A stretch of 64,000 bases of DNA from Dipteris shenzhenensis (lineage: Eukaryota > Polypodiophyta > Polypodiopsida > Gleicheniales): assembly GCA_047967505.1 (NCBI GenBank), contig CM106540.1; one strand, 5' to 3'. The number at the start of each line of letters is the position of its first letter. The first letter of the stretch is position 1. Below the pieces are notes generated by a model, which was not told where the DNA came from, did no database searches, and worked only from the letters and a program-made list of their open reading frames with translations. Positions 10,922 to 23,003 of this stretch are shown one piece after another. Both the position numbers and the translations under genes were made by a program.

Positions 10922-12650
10922 CCCATATTAGAGGCAACAAATTCATACTCTTTGAAGCTCTCTGTGGTCATTCACCTACCTACTTGGAATTGCAATAACA
11001 CTCCAGGACAATCCATCTTTGAGTCTCTCTCACTCGAAGACCTCCACACCTATGGTTATCTCAAGTACGAATGAAGCCGAAAGGTTGCCTTCTTTTTGTC
11101 ATCACCATTCTACTGTAAGACCTTAACATGGATTCTCATTGCGACAATTATTTGACATGATTCTTACAAGAGAAAGAGGATAATAGTGATGCCATCTTCT
11201 CTTGTACATCTCCTTATTGTCGTTTGCTCGATGAATCTAGTTGTGGTCAAGGATTACAATATTGTAATCCTTGTCCTCCTTTATGATTGTTCGGTGAGAT
11301 TTCCTCACTAGGGGGATTTTGCTATGCTTTGGACTCTTTGCATAAATCTTCTTTGATGATCTTCCAACTATCATCATTTTCATAACCTGCTTGGAGTGCT
11401 TCCTCTTTGAAACCTTCTTATCTTTGGAATGGGCATCCATGATGAATAAATGAAGATAGTTTACTTCTGGGATGCTTGGAGATATCTAAGATTCACACAA
11501 GGCTAAACGCAATGTTTAAATGAATCTTAATGAGAATATTATGAAGTGATCATGGTAGAGATTAGGAGTTACCCTAAATTGACCTATGACTTGTCTTAAG
11601 GCAATGTTATAGAAAACAAAACTCTATCCACTAATTTCATATCATTATCAAAGGCTAGCAATGTAAAGCACAAGGTCCATTGTTGCCATATAATTGAAAG
11701 CTTTAGCTGCGTTAACCCAATTACAATTCTTACCAATGATTTGCATGGAAGGAAGGACCCAACATCATATCCATGGGAAGCTTGCTTTGGCAAAATCAAC
11801 ACACAAAGGCCCATGCCATGATAGGTTTTTGCAAAACAGAAGGAGATACAAAGATTGGTTCTCTAGAAACCCTAAGCAAATCATGCGTCATGGAAAAAGT
11901 ATGTTAAAAATAAGCATCCTTGGTAGTATTGTGTCACTAATAATAATCTCATCAAATAAACTAATAGTATCTCTAGTATAGCATGTTCTAAGAAGCATCA
12001 ATTCACAAACATCAAGATAATCTTCCTGGAAACAAGCACGCACTCACTACGATTCCCAGTAGGAGTTGACCAAGATACCTCTTGTCAGTCAAGGTTATAA
12101 ATGCATTGTTAGAATCTAGAACTAGGTGGTAATTTCCAAGAAGCTAAGATCAACGATATTTAGAGCGAGTAATACAAGCAGATGGATAGTGTATGGAAGT
12201 TGAAGCAAGCTCACAGATGTAAGCTCATCTGCAAAATTGCAATATCCCACCAGTAAGTGGAAGAGAGAGCTGACAGTTTCAAAGTTCTTGCTATGATTTA
12301 TAAGCCAAGGTGATTCAAGTAAGACACGTGCATAGAGTAAATAGGTTGTGAATAAAGATTGCACAAGGAGGATATGATATGAGGCGAGACGAGTGGAAGG
12401 AGAAAAAAAGGTTATAAATAGGAGATATTGCAACATAAGTCTTTGGTACAATCTTTGCTACATTGATGTGCATGAAGATGAGCGTTGGACCAATGCCATG
12501 GTGTAAATATTCATGAGAGAAATGAAGCCAAGAAAAGGCTACAATACCAATGTAATATAAGAGATTGTCTAGGCAACAATAGTTGAGAGATGGAATCACA
12601 AGAGATCCAAACTAGTCGGAAGAAAAAATAAAGATAAGATGGAAGCAAAG
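10922..12650. other. No gene recognised
   Basis: Short interrupted frames only. A lysine-rich open stretch on the minus strand (11237-11440) and two short hydrophobic ones (12122-12753) match no family I know. It continues the sequence that the 6.4-10.9 kb element entered. Confidence 0.4.
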
Positions 12651-12659
12651 GATTGATTG

Positions 12660-12741
12660 AGAGAAGTGAGCACAAGAGGGATAAGAGCAAAGACCGTTTT
12701 GATTTAGAGAAGTGAGTGCAAGAGGGACAAGAGCATAGACC
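12660..12741 (+). repeat. Two-copy tandem repeat (46-bp period)
   Basis: AGAGAAGTGAG followed by a GCAAGAGGGA-like phrase and AAGAGCA.AGACC occurs twice, at about 12660 and 12706, with a few substitutions. Confidence 0.75.
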
Positions 12742-13129
12742 AAAAAGAAGCAAGAAAATAAAGACAATGCAAGGCTTGCAAAAGGTATATACATCACCTC
12801 ACGAGGAGAACACTTCTTCCAATGTCTTTGAGCCCTCTAGAATTTGAAAAAAAAAACTGACTGTGGCACGCCTATCCCACTAGCCGCAAAACACCCTTGG
12901 ACTTAACCATTTATGACATTTGCGAGTGCCTCAGATTCTTTTAACTTTTGAAAATACCTGAGTGATTAGTGAACAATTATTGACAAACATAATAGGCTTA
13001 ATACCATCATTACGTGAAAACCTGCAGCACAGTGCAAACGTATTGTTGCTCTTAGAGAGCCACTCTTTGGAAATGGGATGCCATTCAATTTTTCATGGAA
13101 GCATCCTTCATATAAAGTAGCAATGGCTG

Positions 13130-13177
13130 GCTGTAACTTTCGTAATTCTATAGCCGCTGTAACTTTCGTAATTCTAT
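13130..13177 (+). repeat. Two-copy 22-bp repeat
   Basis: GCTGTAACTTTCGTAATTC plus TAT occurs at 13130-13151 and 13156-13177, separated by 4 bases. No known role. Confidence 0.85.
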
Positions 13178-14600
13178 TTCTTCAAAACATCAAGATCTGA
13201 TTATTTATATGTCCATCTATGGCATGCTATAGTGCAGTAGACTTCGCGGTAGACATTGCGAGTGCATGCTGTGCAAAACGGATTAGGCATCTTAGCCTAG
13301 AGAATCCCCCTCCTGAGGCTGTGCTATACATCTCCTTGTCCAATACCTCACGAGTAGCATAATTTGCACATTATTTGCACATTAAAGAGTCTTCCCAGCA
13401 CTAAATGCAAAAAGGAAAAATCGGTCTTTTAGTCTATGTGTTAGGCATATCACTATCCAAGTGCTTCACATTCAACCCACTATTCTGAACTACAAAGAGG
13501 CATCAATTCATGTGCTTCGACATCACAATGACAGGCATTTAGGGCATATTTTAAGATATTTGCTTGTTTTGTACCCTTGTATTCTATTCCTCAATTGAAA
13601 AATAAACGGACCACTCAAAAATAGTGAAGAAAAGGCTAGGATACTGAATCTTACTACACAAAGCCTTTTCTTACTTTCACTTTTCACACATGGAATGCCA
13701 AGATTTCTTGGAGCTGAAAAACTTCTGAAATGGTCTTTAAATTTATATATATATTCACAAGACTAGAATATATCCAATCTTACAAATTAAAATTCTTATA
13801 GAACAAGCAATAAAGTAGCTGCTACAGCAGCTGGCCACCACTTGGTTCTTATAGAACTGCATGTCCGCTAAGGTGACAGGAAAACTTCTGAAATGGTCTT
13901 CAAATTTATGTTAAAAACAGCAGACTGCAAAATCTGATCGTTGCTGGTAAGAACGGAAGATTACTACACATCAAGTCTCAAACCCTGCCCACGCATGGGG
14001 CTTCATAATCAGCACAAAATTTGAAATTTGTGCAAGAAATAAAGTCAGGATCAGTGCCATATGCTGAAACTAATAGAAACCAGCTGTAAAGACTTGATTT
14101 TTGGGGCTGTCTTTAGCCTCCAAAACTTTAATTCTGGTGGTGAACATCACCTTATTTATTCTGAATCTGCTGGGGATGAAGACCTATGCATGTATTAGAG
14201 CCGCCCCAAGGTTCAAATGTGTGAATGAGAGGAACAGCTGGGCTCTCACATCAAATGAAGGTAATGAATCCTACAAAAGGCACAAAATGTGGCTCCATTA
14301 GCAAGCCATCACATACCGAAATAAATCAGAATGAAGCCTTGAAAAAATTATGTACACAATTGACCATCAAAGGAGTGGGACCGCAAGAAAGAGGAGTCTA
14401 GAAGCACACAAAACGCAAAATGATGGAGCTCAACTGAGCTCCCAAGGAAAAAGCCTAAACCTGACTAAAAATGGGGGGACGTGGTACAAATAATGTCACC
14501 AATAGACTTTCGTGGGTGAAATCTTGGCTAGACTTTTTAGTTTGTACCAACCAAAATGCCACACATTTCTAATTACACATTTTATCATCCTCAATGGACC
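13178..14600. other. AT-rich intergenic DNA, no gene
   Basis: No coding frame supported. A phrase near AACTTCTGAAATGGTCTT occurs twice (about 13719 and 13885). AGACTAGAATATATCCAAT near 13760-13780 resembles a piece of the copia sequence at 29.8 kb and 33.7 kb, so small copia debris is likely. Confidence 0.4.
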
Positions 14601-14619
14601 TTTCCATAATACAACACAT

Positions 14620-14835
14620 GAACGTCCTCTGAAAACAGAACACATAGTGCAGTCTCGACTTCATCACAGTCATGACATCCCACCAACCTCAACCATAGTA
14701 CAAACATATGCTCTCACACATACATACTCGACCGTACAGTTATACAAAGGTCTTCATACTGAGTTTTTGTTTAACACTCCAGAGGTGAAGCTAGACTCAC
14801 CTATGACTAGAAAAGGCAGCTAATCAAAAAAAATT
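14620..14835 (+). repeat. Dispersed repeat family, copy 1
   Basis: Shares with copies at 15.1, 17.0 and 24.3 kb the ordered phrases ACATAGTGCAGTCTC, CATAGTACA, a CACACATACATAC-like run, CTTCATACTGA and CTCCAGAGGTGAAG. Typical identity looks moderate. No protein-coding content. Element type unknown. Confidence 0.65.
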
Positions 14836-15119
14836 CCACATTATGTTCATCAAACGAAGACAAGTATTTAATTTTAATCTCCTAAACAAGTAGTTCTAGC
14901 AAAAAAAATAGCTTCTAGGGCAACACATTACTATGAATTGAAGGAATTTAGGGTTTAGGAACACGCCCAAATGAAAACAAAAACACGCTCAAACAATTTA
15001 GGGTCTAGGCTGCAACTCAAACAAAAACTTCACAAAATGAAATTTGCATGCCTTCTAATAGGGTAGCAATGTATCTCTAGGAACACGCCCAAATCTACCA
15101 AAAAGGTTATAAACCATTA

Positions 15120-15320
15120 ATCTCTCAATAACAGGGACTCGCTATGACGACGTTCCCACCATCATTAGTGCCCAACAATGGGTGTATACCATAGTATAAG
15201 CATGTGTTCCCACAATAAACACACAGATTTGAGCATTTACTCATAAAATGGACTTCACACTCAGTTTCTGTTAATCCCCCACAAGTAAAGGAAACTCAAG
15301 GCTAGCCATTTTCCTAGACA
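15120..15320 (+). repeat. Dispersed repeat family, copy 2
   Basis: Contains GCCCAACAATGGGTGTA followed by CCATAGTATA, matching GCCCAACAATGGGTGTAG at 17.2 kb and ACCCAACAGTGGGTATAG at 24.45 kb. Partial and divergent. Confidence 0.6.
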
Positions 15321-15330
15321 TCCATCAAAC

Positions 15331-16135
15331 ATGCCTATTATGGGCCTGTTCTCTGCTGCAGATCTTCATTCATGCACTGTTCCTGATCGTTGCACTACTC
15401 TAGGGATTGCCCCAGGCAGGGCAATCACATCATGGAGCCAGCCATGCTGTAGGCAACTACTCCAGGCCATACTCAGGTCCACTGAACCCATGTCCTCCTC
15501 ATATGGGGGCTCACAGATGCACCTATTCTATGCTGCACAGAAAGAACCCATGTTTTAAGATGGTTTGCTTGTACGGAGCCCGAATTTGGAAAAACAAGAG
15601 CTGCACGACCTAAGTTTGGAGACACCTTCGCCTTGTTCCTTCCACAAGATCTGATGGAGCATCTGCACCGACACGTGTGTGTTAGCCCACAACGGGTTGG
15701 TGAAAGGTCTTCGAATTAAATGGTCACCTCCCCAAGTGTAAGCCCCCATATGAGGATGACATACGGCATAGGATAGGATAAATGCGGCTCCCATGTAGGC
15801 AATCTGGCTGCAACATGGGCTGCAAATAGACGTTCTTCTTAGATTGTAATTAGGGAAGCCACATGGGCCACCCTTGTCCATGTTTAGGGTTGACTCTCTG
15901 CCCTGACAGGACTGAGCCCAGTCATCAGCCCATTTGGTGGGGCAATGGGCTGGGAAAGACCAGCATAGTGCGCCTGCAATCACCACTGAGGGTGAAGGGC
16001 ATAGGGAGATAGTGTGATCAGAGGCAATCCATCCTGCAACAGTTGGGCAGTTCAGTCTGACAAGAGCAGACCACTGCATGTACAGGGCCAAGATGTCTGC
16101 TGTCAATAACTGATAGGATGAAATTCAGGCTGGGA
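15331..16135. other. Unrecognised region with 183-codon minus ORF
   Basis: The minus strand holds an open frame of 183 codons (15555-16106), long for this AT-rich DNA. It reads cysteine/tryptophan/histidine-rich and matches no family I know, so I do not call it a gene. The region is slightly richer in GC than its flanks. A 26-bp imperfect inverted repeat (15489-15514 with 15738-15763, three mismatches) overlaps it. It could be part of a repeat rather than a gene. Confidence 0.25.
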
Positions 16136-17044
16136 AAGTGAGCAGAACGTTTGGGTAGCCGAGAGTATAGAAAGTGACTCTCTTATTTTAAATGTGGGTT
16201 TTCAATTAAGGTTCAGAGTGCTTTTAGTCTGATTTAGCCGAGTTTGTGTGCAACCAATGTATTGATTACAATAATAGCCCGTCATGACATTGAAATACAT
16301 ATTCTAACTATTTACAAGGCCTCTAGGCCACATTATAGCTAAAAGCATAGGGTTCTTAATATCGCAACTCCCATTTATCAAACTTGAATGTTGTTGGCAA
16401 AATCCTCGTTGGGGGGCCTTGGTTAGATTGTGTGGGAACTATGGAGAACCTTTGATTACAAGGCCTCTTAATTTATGGGTATATGATTGGTGATATACAA
16501 TTGCATGGTGATTGGTGTCTTCTAATTGGTTCGCGGAGGCTAAGAATGGCACGAAGTTGGCATTGGCTGGTTTCACCGTGGAAGTGAAGCTAGCATGGCT
16601 GGCAAATCGAATTACACAATGGCCTCTACATTCATGAAGCAGTTTGAAAGTTAAGGCGGTGAAGTCTTCTATTAAGTAACTATTTAACAGAGTGAAAGCT
16701 CTCTTCCTTCATTAGAGTCGTCCGTAAGTGGCTGTCCTATAGTACTTTGGAGTCTTGTAATGGCAAAAATCCTCCATAGAGATGAGCCATAGTATTGAGT
16801 CCGTCATAGTCTTTTGTCCATAATAGAGTCAATTTTGGTCGTCCAACAGTGTCGCAATTTCTCTTTATGGTTTGAATATTCGAGTGAAAGTATCTTGATT
16901 ACTTTATCATTTTATGTTAGGGATATAGATACGATATAAATACTACAAATGTCCTTTGGACCACCTCTACAACTTGACACAAAGACATCAAGAAGGTTTT
17001 AGTTTTGTAAGACCCATCCTCTCCTACAGGTCTATTTAGGTGTG
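16136..17044. other. No gene recognised
   Basis: No coding frame or repeat family is supported in this AT-rich interval. Confidence 0.4.
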
Positions 17045-17365
17045 TATACCTAGATGAATCCAAGAACATTCCCAAACTCATCCTCTAAAAACACAACATA
17101 GTGCAGTCTCAATCTCACGATAGTCACTCATAAGATTAAAAACCATAACTCCATCACACATGGCAAGGACTAGCTACTATGACATCCCGATCAGCGCCCA
17201 ACAATGGGTGTAGACCATAGTACACATACAAATTCACACACCCACACATACTTGAGCATCCATTTATACAAAGTCTTCGTACTGACTTTCTATCGGCACT
17301 CCGGAGGCGAAGGGCAAATTCAGCCATGACGAAGGCTAGCACTAAAGGAGAAGGCTAATCAAAAA
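17045..17365 (+). repeat. Dispersed repeat family, copy 3 (longest)
   Basis: It runs from the phrase GATGAATCCAAGAACATTCC through ACATAGTGCAGTCTC, GCCCAACAATGGGTGTAG and CACTCCGGAGGCGAAG to AAGGCTAATCAAAAAGTAG. It combines parts seen separately in copies 1, 2 and 5, so it probably best represents the family. Confidence 0.7.
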
Positions 17366-18456
17366 GTAGTCCAAATCTCTTCATTCAAGCTACAACTACT
17401 TGTGAAGTCTAAATGATTTCATTTCAGTCTCTCCCAAACCTCTGTATTTCTCAATCATGTATCCACTAGTCCACACCCTCGAGACTTAGATGGCATTTGT
17501 TCCCAATAAGAGAACTGTCATGTAGGTTTCCATGCGACAGGCAGTAGTAAGCCTTCCCTTGAGTGTTTACTATCTGATTAAGCTATCAAAGAGGGTCCAC
17601 TTGTGTATACTAGCTAGATCCATGTTTTTACATTGCAAAAGAAAATAGGTTATGTTAGTATTGCACCACAAACAACAAAGGCATGGTAAATGAGAAAAAT
17701 GCAATCACGCAATCACTTGACTAGATCAGGTGGAAACATTTCATTATTGAACTTTCAAACCAACCCTACAAAACTAGGAATGATTTTACCTGTCTAAGGA
17801 TTCTAGGAAATAGCCGTTCCACCACTTTCTAGATATTGCCGCAGCCCATCTGCTAATCAAATGACCAAAACAAAGAAATTCATCTTTTAGAAAATCACAT
17901 TTGGAATATTTTCCTTTCACCTTTATGTCTTAGTATCTCTAAGACAATCTAAGTAGTTGCTCATGTTCTTTCAATTATTTACTATACACTGATAATCATC
18001 TAGCAAGACAACAAACAAAAAATTTCTCCATATTTGCAATAAAAAGCTCGTTTGTTATCCGTTGGAAGGTTGCAAGAGCATTAGAGTCCAAAAGATAAAA
18101 CCAGAAACTTATACTAACCATATTTGGTCCAAAATCCTTTTTAGGCAACATCTTTTGCCTTGATTCGAATCTGAAGATACCCTAACCTAAAATCAAGCTT
18201 CATGAAATGTTTTGCAACTTAAAGTCAAAATCCATCAAGTCATCCATTCTAGGCGAAGGACAACAATTTTTTACACTTCAGTGTTCCAGCCTTTGTACTC
18301 AACACAAACACACATAGTCTCATCTTTTGTCTTTGAAAAGTTCCCCTTGGTGATTTATGTTGGAGATCATTGTCCCACCCATCAGCCCCATATTAGGAGG
18401 ACAAGGGTTAATAGATCAAGATAGATTACAAATAGGAGAAGGGAGAATAGATGTGT
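17366..18456. other. No gene recognised
   Basis: Short frames only; nothing I can assign. Confidence 0.4.
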
Positions 18457-18461
18457 GCACA

Positions 18462-18509
<48 letters not shown>

Positions 18510-18553
18510 GTATTGTGTTTTTATAGGATGAGTTTGGGTATGTTCTTGGATTC

Positions 18554-18593
<40 letters not shown>

Positions 18594-18596
18594 ACA

Positions 18597-18646
<50 letters not shown>

Positions 18647-18665
18647 GTGTTGTGTTTTTAGAGGT

Positions 18666-18705
<40 letters not shown>

Positions 18706-18722
18706 TGGTGTGTGTGTGTGTG
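18457..18722 (+). repeat. Compound (CT)n (AT)n (TG)n microsatellites
   Basis: A block made of CACACAT, (CT)n, (AT)n and a TGTGTTTTTA tail occurs twice, near 18457-18525 and 18592-18660, separated by a (TG)n run. A longer (TG)n tract lies at about 18668-18722. The duplicated compound block indicates local duplication, not independent slippage only. It forms the left flank of the LINE. Confidence 0.9.
18511..18556 (-). repeat. Dispersed repeat family, inverted fragment (copy 4)
   Basis: Read on the minus strand it gives ATGAATCCAAGAACATACCC, then AAACTCATCC and TAAAAACAC, matching the left ends of the copies at 17.05 and 24.32 kb. Confidence 0.6.
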
Positions 18723-18754
18723 AGGAGGTCGTGAGGGTTGCTGCTCAGCCTCCC

Positions 18755-19110
18755 TGAGCCCCCGTACAGGTCTGCATCAGCACTTCGTACAGCCCCGCGC
18801 TTTGCCCGTACAGCTGAACGGACGCCGTACAGACAGTTCCCTTCTTCCCTGTGCAGCCTGGCCACATCTGCTCGTCCTTTCCCGTACCTTCCGTACAGCT
18901 TGCCTCGCCGTATTTCTGTACCTTCCGTCTTGTTCCGCACAGCTTGCCTCGCCGTTCTGCGTCAGCAGCCCCTTTCCTCTCTACATTCCGTATAGCCTCT
19001 GCGCACCTTCTCGCCTTCCGTATGACTCAACCCCCGCAGTCCCTCTTCCGTACATCCGTACAATCCGTACAGCTTGCACTTCCACCCCGTTCATTGTCCG
19101 TACAGTTCTG
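18755..19110 (+). repeat. CCGTACAG-rich LINE leader
   Basis: The hexamer GTACAG occurs at least seven times, mostly as CCGTACAG, with variants such as CCGTACAT, CCGTACAA and CCGTATAG. The stretch is distinctly GC- and pyrimidine-rich against its surroundings. It sits where the LINE 5' UTR and internal promoter would be. A regulatory role is plausible but untested. Confidence 0.6.
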
Positions 19111-19152
19111 TTCTGCTTCCGCCTTTTCATCAATCCCGCCCTGCTTCTCTTC

Positions 19153-20357
19153 ATGGAAGACCAGTTCAAAAGTTCCTCTCGCAAGGAGTCTTCCCGAGAC
19201 TCCAAAAGACAGCAAGTTGATTTCTCTACTGCAGATTCTGTAGATGCTCACTATGTTTATGACATGCTTAAAAATGAATTTCATCACAATCGGAAGGAGT
19301 GGGCCAAACCTCCCCCGGCCATCAAATATAAGTTGAAGCTGCCTTCATTGGTTGCTCCTCTTCGAAAGTTCTCTCAGCAAGCAGTTATCATTTTTTCCCA
19401 AGAAAGTTACCTTCAGCCAATGATGTGGCCCAGTGGGTTCAGGCATTGTTGGGAGGCTGCTTTGTTGAAGGAGTATACTTTGCTTCCAGGGGTTTTTATG
19501 AAGTGCATTTTTCGGATGCCTCATATCGTCAGCAGATATTGGAGATGTCGCCCTTATTCTATGGCAGACAAATGGTGCATGTCATGCCATGGTCGCCAAA
19601 TAAGGATTACCACAGCCTCATTCGACATCACTGCCCCGTATGGGTTGAGGTATTGGATTTTTCGGACTATATGAGGGCTGAGTTACCAAGTTTGGCAGCC
19701 ACTTTGGGGCAAGTTGTATGCCCACCCCGTCCTTCGGGTAATCGCAATCGCTTTTGTATTCTTTGGGATACAAATCACCCAACCCCTCCTTCCATTGCGG
19801 TAGAAGTGGAGGATGTTCCCCTCGGTGAAAAATATTTTGATTTGAAATGGGGAGTTTTTGTAGGTGCTTGTTTCACATGCCATAAGTTTGGCCACATAGC
19901 CTCACAGTGTCCTGCAGTTTTGCATCAGCTCCCACCTACAGCTATTGCTCCAGAAAATACTCCTCCCCCTACTTATGCTCCGGGGTCTAAGGCTATGCCT
20001 ACCAAACTGGGTGATGTCGCATCCAAATCTGTCCCTTCCAAAGAAAATGTGGTTCAGGTTTCAGCTAAGCAAAAGGATAAGAGGAAGGGCAAAATTTCAG
20101 AATCTCATGCCTCTACCCAGGGTGCCTGGCAGCAACCCAAAAAGGTATTCGCTCTCAAACCACGTCCATTACAATCTCGCCATTGGGATGCTTCAACTTC
20201 TACCCCTGGTCAAACCTCTACCCCCGCTGACAGCCTTGCTTCTCAACTGTGGGTTGAGGTGTTAAAAAGGGGCATCCTAGTATGTGACAATGATGAGGAT
20301 CATAGAGCTAATGATCCAGGAGGCCAGGTGGATGTTGATGTCATGGCTGAGGCCTGA
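19153..20357 (+). pseudogene. LINE ORF1: DUF4283-like, CCHC zinc-knuckle protein
   Basis: ORF1 proteins of plant LINEs bind element RNA and chaperone reverse transcription. The likely start is the ATG at 19153 (MEDQFKSSSRKESSRDSK). The frame shifts once at the T-run near 19391-19397; the second frame then runs to the TGA at 20355-20357. The middle part (AQWVQALLGGCFVEGVYF... through WVEVLDFSDYM) has the pattern of the DUF4283 domain. CFTCHKFGHIASQC at about 19869-19911 is a perfect CX2CX4HX4C knuckle. The C-terminal part is low-complexity, basic and Pro/Ser/Thr-rich. Restoring the frame would give about 400 residues. The single shift suggests recent loss. Confidence 0.75.
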
Positions 20358-21284
20358 CAACTTATACTTTACTCTGCTTTTTGGTTTGACTGTACATATC
20401 TTCTATGTCTACTTCAATTACTTGCATTACATACAATGTTCAGGGTCTTTGCAATGTCAATAAGTGGAGACTTTTCTGGCATTAATATACATAGAATGCA
20501 TCCCGATGTGATCTCTTTGCAGGAACACAACCAACACTTCTTGGCTGGTCAGCAAGGTCACTATGCTGGTTATGATATTTTTTATGCTGGTACAATGCAC
20601 TTTTCGGGGGTCTGCATGCTGGTAAAACATGATATGCAGCCCACGGTTGCTTACAATGACCCTCAGGGTCGATGGATGGTGATCAGGTGCATCTGGCAGG
20701 CTGATCTCTATGAAATAGCATCTGTTTATGCCTCACAAACCTCTGCGACAAGAGCTCAAATGTGGGACTCCCTCAAACAATATCCATGGCTGTCCAATGC
20801 TTTTTTGTGTGGAGACCTCAACAACTCGCCTGCCACTCAAGACAATACCACTCATCGTTCTCACATGATCCCCACTGAGCTTCGACATTGGGAAGATATG
20901 CTCTCACCCCTGCATGCAGAAGATTTATGGCTCTCAACAAGGGACAGAGATATGGGTTATACATATCATCACAATGCCTTTACTCATTACTGGGCTCGAC
21001 TTGACAGATGGTATTTGCTGCATGCTCAGCAGTATGCTGATTTTACATGTACACTTTGGGTTGATCATTCCCTCTTGCTCTCTGATCATTTTCCAGTATG
21101 CTTGACATTATCAATAGCACATCTGACAGATGATATTCCTTTTTTTGGTTGTCGCCTGCTCCATGTTAATAGTGCTTATTTGCTTCATCAACAATTTCAG
21201 AACATGGTGAGAGTGGCTGTCCGTCCCCTCCTCTTACATGCTCAGGAGGATATGGATTTTGCTTGGATCAGTCTTGCTCATCGC

Positions 21285-21502
21285 TTACATGGGAAACCTC
21301 AGGCTCAAGCTGAAATGGGCTCAGTCTCACAAGCAGCAAATGGATGCAATCAGTTCTCATAGGCAGCTTACCTCTTCTGAACACGATTATGGACGGCGTT
21401 ACATGGGAAACCTCAGGCTCAAGCTGAAATGGGCTCAGTCTCACAAGCAGCAAATGGATGCAATCAGTTCTCATAGGCAGCTTACCTCTTCTGAACACGA
21501 TT
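21285..21502 (+). repeat. Exact 104-bp tandem duplication in LINE ORF2
   Basis: TTACATGGGAAACCTCAGG... to ...GAACACGATT occurs at 21285-21388 and again at 21399-21502 with no mismatch visible, separated by 10 bases. The offset is 114 bp (38 codons), so the reading frame is kept through both copies. Identity indicates a recent event after insertion. Confidence 0.95.
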
Positions 21503-22900
21503 CTTGTGCTTATGCGGTTCATATCATCCACCAAAATGATCTTCGCAAATTAAAGAAGTGGCAAATCCGAGCTCGCATGAAACCCCTTTTGGATAAGGGC
21601 TGTTCCTCCAAAGCCTTTTTTAAAAGTCTTCATGCGGATAGGCGAAAGGAGGATATTTGCAGGATCAAGAAAGATGATGGCACCTGGACCACTTCCAAAT
21701 CAGAATTGGAATCGCAATGTTCTAGTCATTTCCAGCATCTCCTTTCTCTTCAGCATGATCATCTGATGCAAGTGGATGCAGCTAGGTCTCAATTTCTTAT
21801 GCATGTCCAGCCCATATTGTCTCGGGAACAGGCTCATGCATTGGAGCAGCCTTTTATGCTTAGTGAACTAGATGATGCTTTGAGTCATGCAGCTCTCCTG
21901 GTTGGGATGGATTGACTGTCGAATTTTTCCGCGCATTTTGGGGTGATCTCAAAAACACTCTTCTTCTAATGATCAATCATGCTTGGGCAGAACAATCTCT
22001 TCCCCCATCCTGGAAACATGGCCTAGTCAAATTGATTCCCAAAAAAAGCTTGTGTGAGACGATGGCTGATTGGCGGCCTATATCTCTCATGCCTGTTATT
22101 TACAAACTCATTGCTAAAATGATTGTCCTCAGAGTTCGCTTCTTTCTACAAGCAAGACTTCATCCTAGACAGTATGGGTTTGTCCCCAAAAGGCAGATCA
22201 CTGACAATATCTCCAATGCTTTGCTTGCGATTGAGTATGCCAAATATTCTAAACAAGATGTTCTCATTCTGCAAGTAGACATTGCAAAAGCATTTGATAC
22301 TGTCCATTGGGATTTTATCTCTCAGACTATGCATAAATTGGGATTTGGCCCTCGGCTCGTCCATATCATCTACTGGCTCTATTCTCAGGCCACGGCGCAG
22401 TGCTTGCTTGGTGGTGGGTTGTCAAGAACCTGGACTATGACCCACTCAGTGAGACAGGGTTGCCCTCTTAGTTCTTTACTGTATGCCATTGCTACCCATC
22501 TGTTACTGTTGCATATGGACTATCTTGCAGATACAGGACAGCTTCATGGCTTGCAAATTCCAGGGGCACAGTCATTTCTTGCACAGGCATATGCTGATGA
22601 TTCATACTTTATGCCCAGGAATTCTCAAAGTGACCTTTCTCACTTGATGCATACACTGAATGACTTTGGCATTGCTGCTGGACTGCAAATCAATTTTCAG
22701 AAATCAAAACTTCTAGCTTTGAAAGAAGCTGATTGGCATGCACTTCTCTGGCCAGGCCACATTATCTCTTCCCACACTATCGTGAGGCATCTAGGCTACC
22801 CCATTGGCTGGAATATTACCCCGCAACAACAGCTCAAATGGGTGCTTCAAAAGATCAACAAGAAGCTGGAATACTGGCATTTGTCCACTTGGCCTCTCCG

Positions 22901-23003
22901 GGAGGCAATTCACTAAGGACTTGAAATATTCAACAAGACAGCCTTTGCACGTACACTGCTTGCAATTCCCGGAGGCAATTCACTAAGGACTTGAAATATT
23001 CAA
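22901..23003 (+). repeat. 33-bp direct repeat at the end of the LINE RT
   Basis: GGAGGCAATTCACTAAGGAC followed by TTGAAATATTCAA occurs at 22901-22933 and 22971-23003, offset 70 bp. The offset is not a multiple of three, so the second copy is read in another frame, and it lies beside stops that end the RT frame at 22916. Confidence 0.95.

Noticed and set aside
18357-18647. Open frames of Ser-Leu or Thr-His repeats
   Set aside because: They translate (CT)n and (TG)n microsatellites and have no protein character beyond the repeat.
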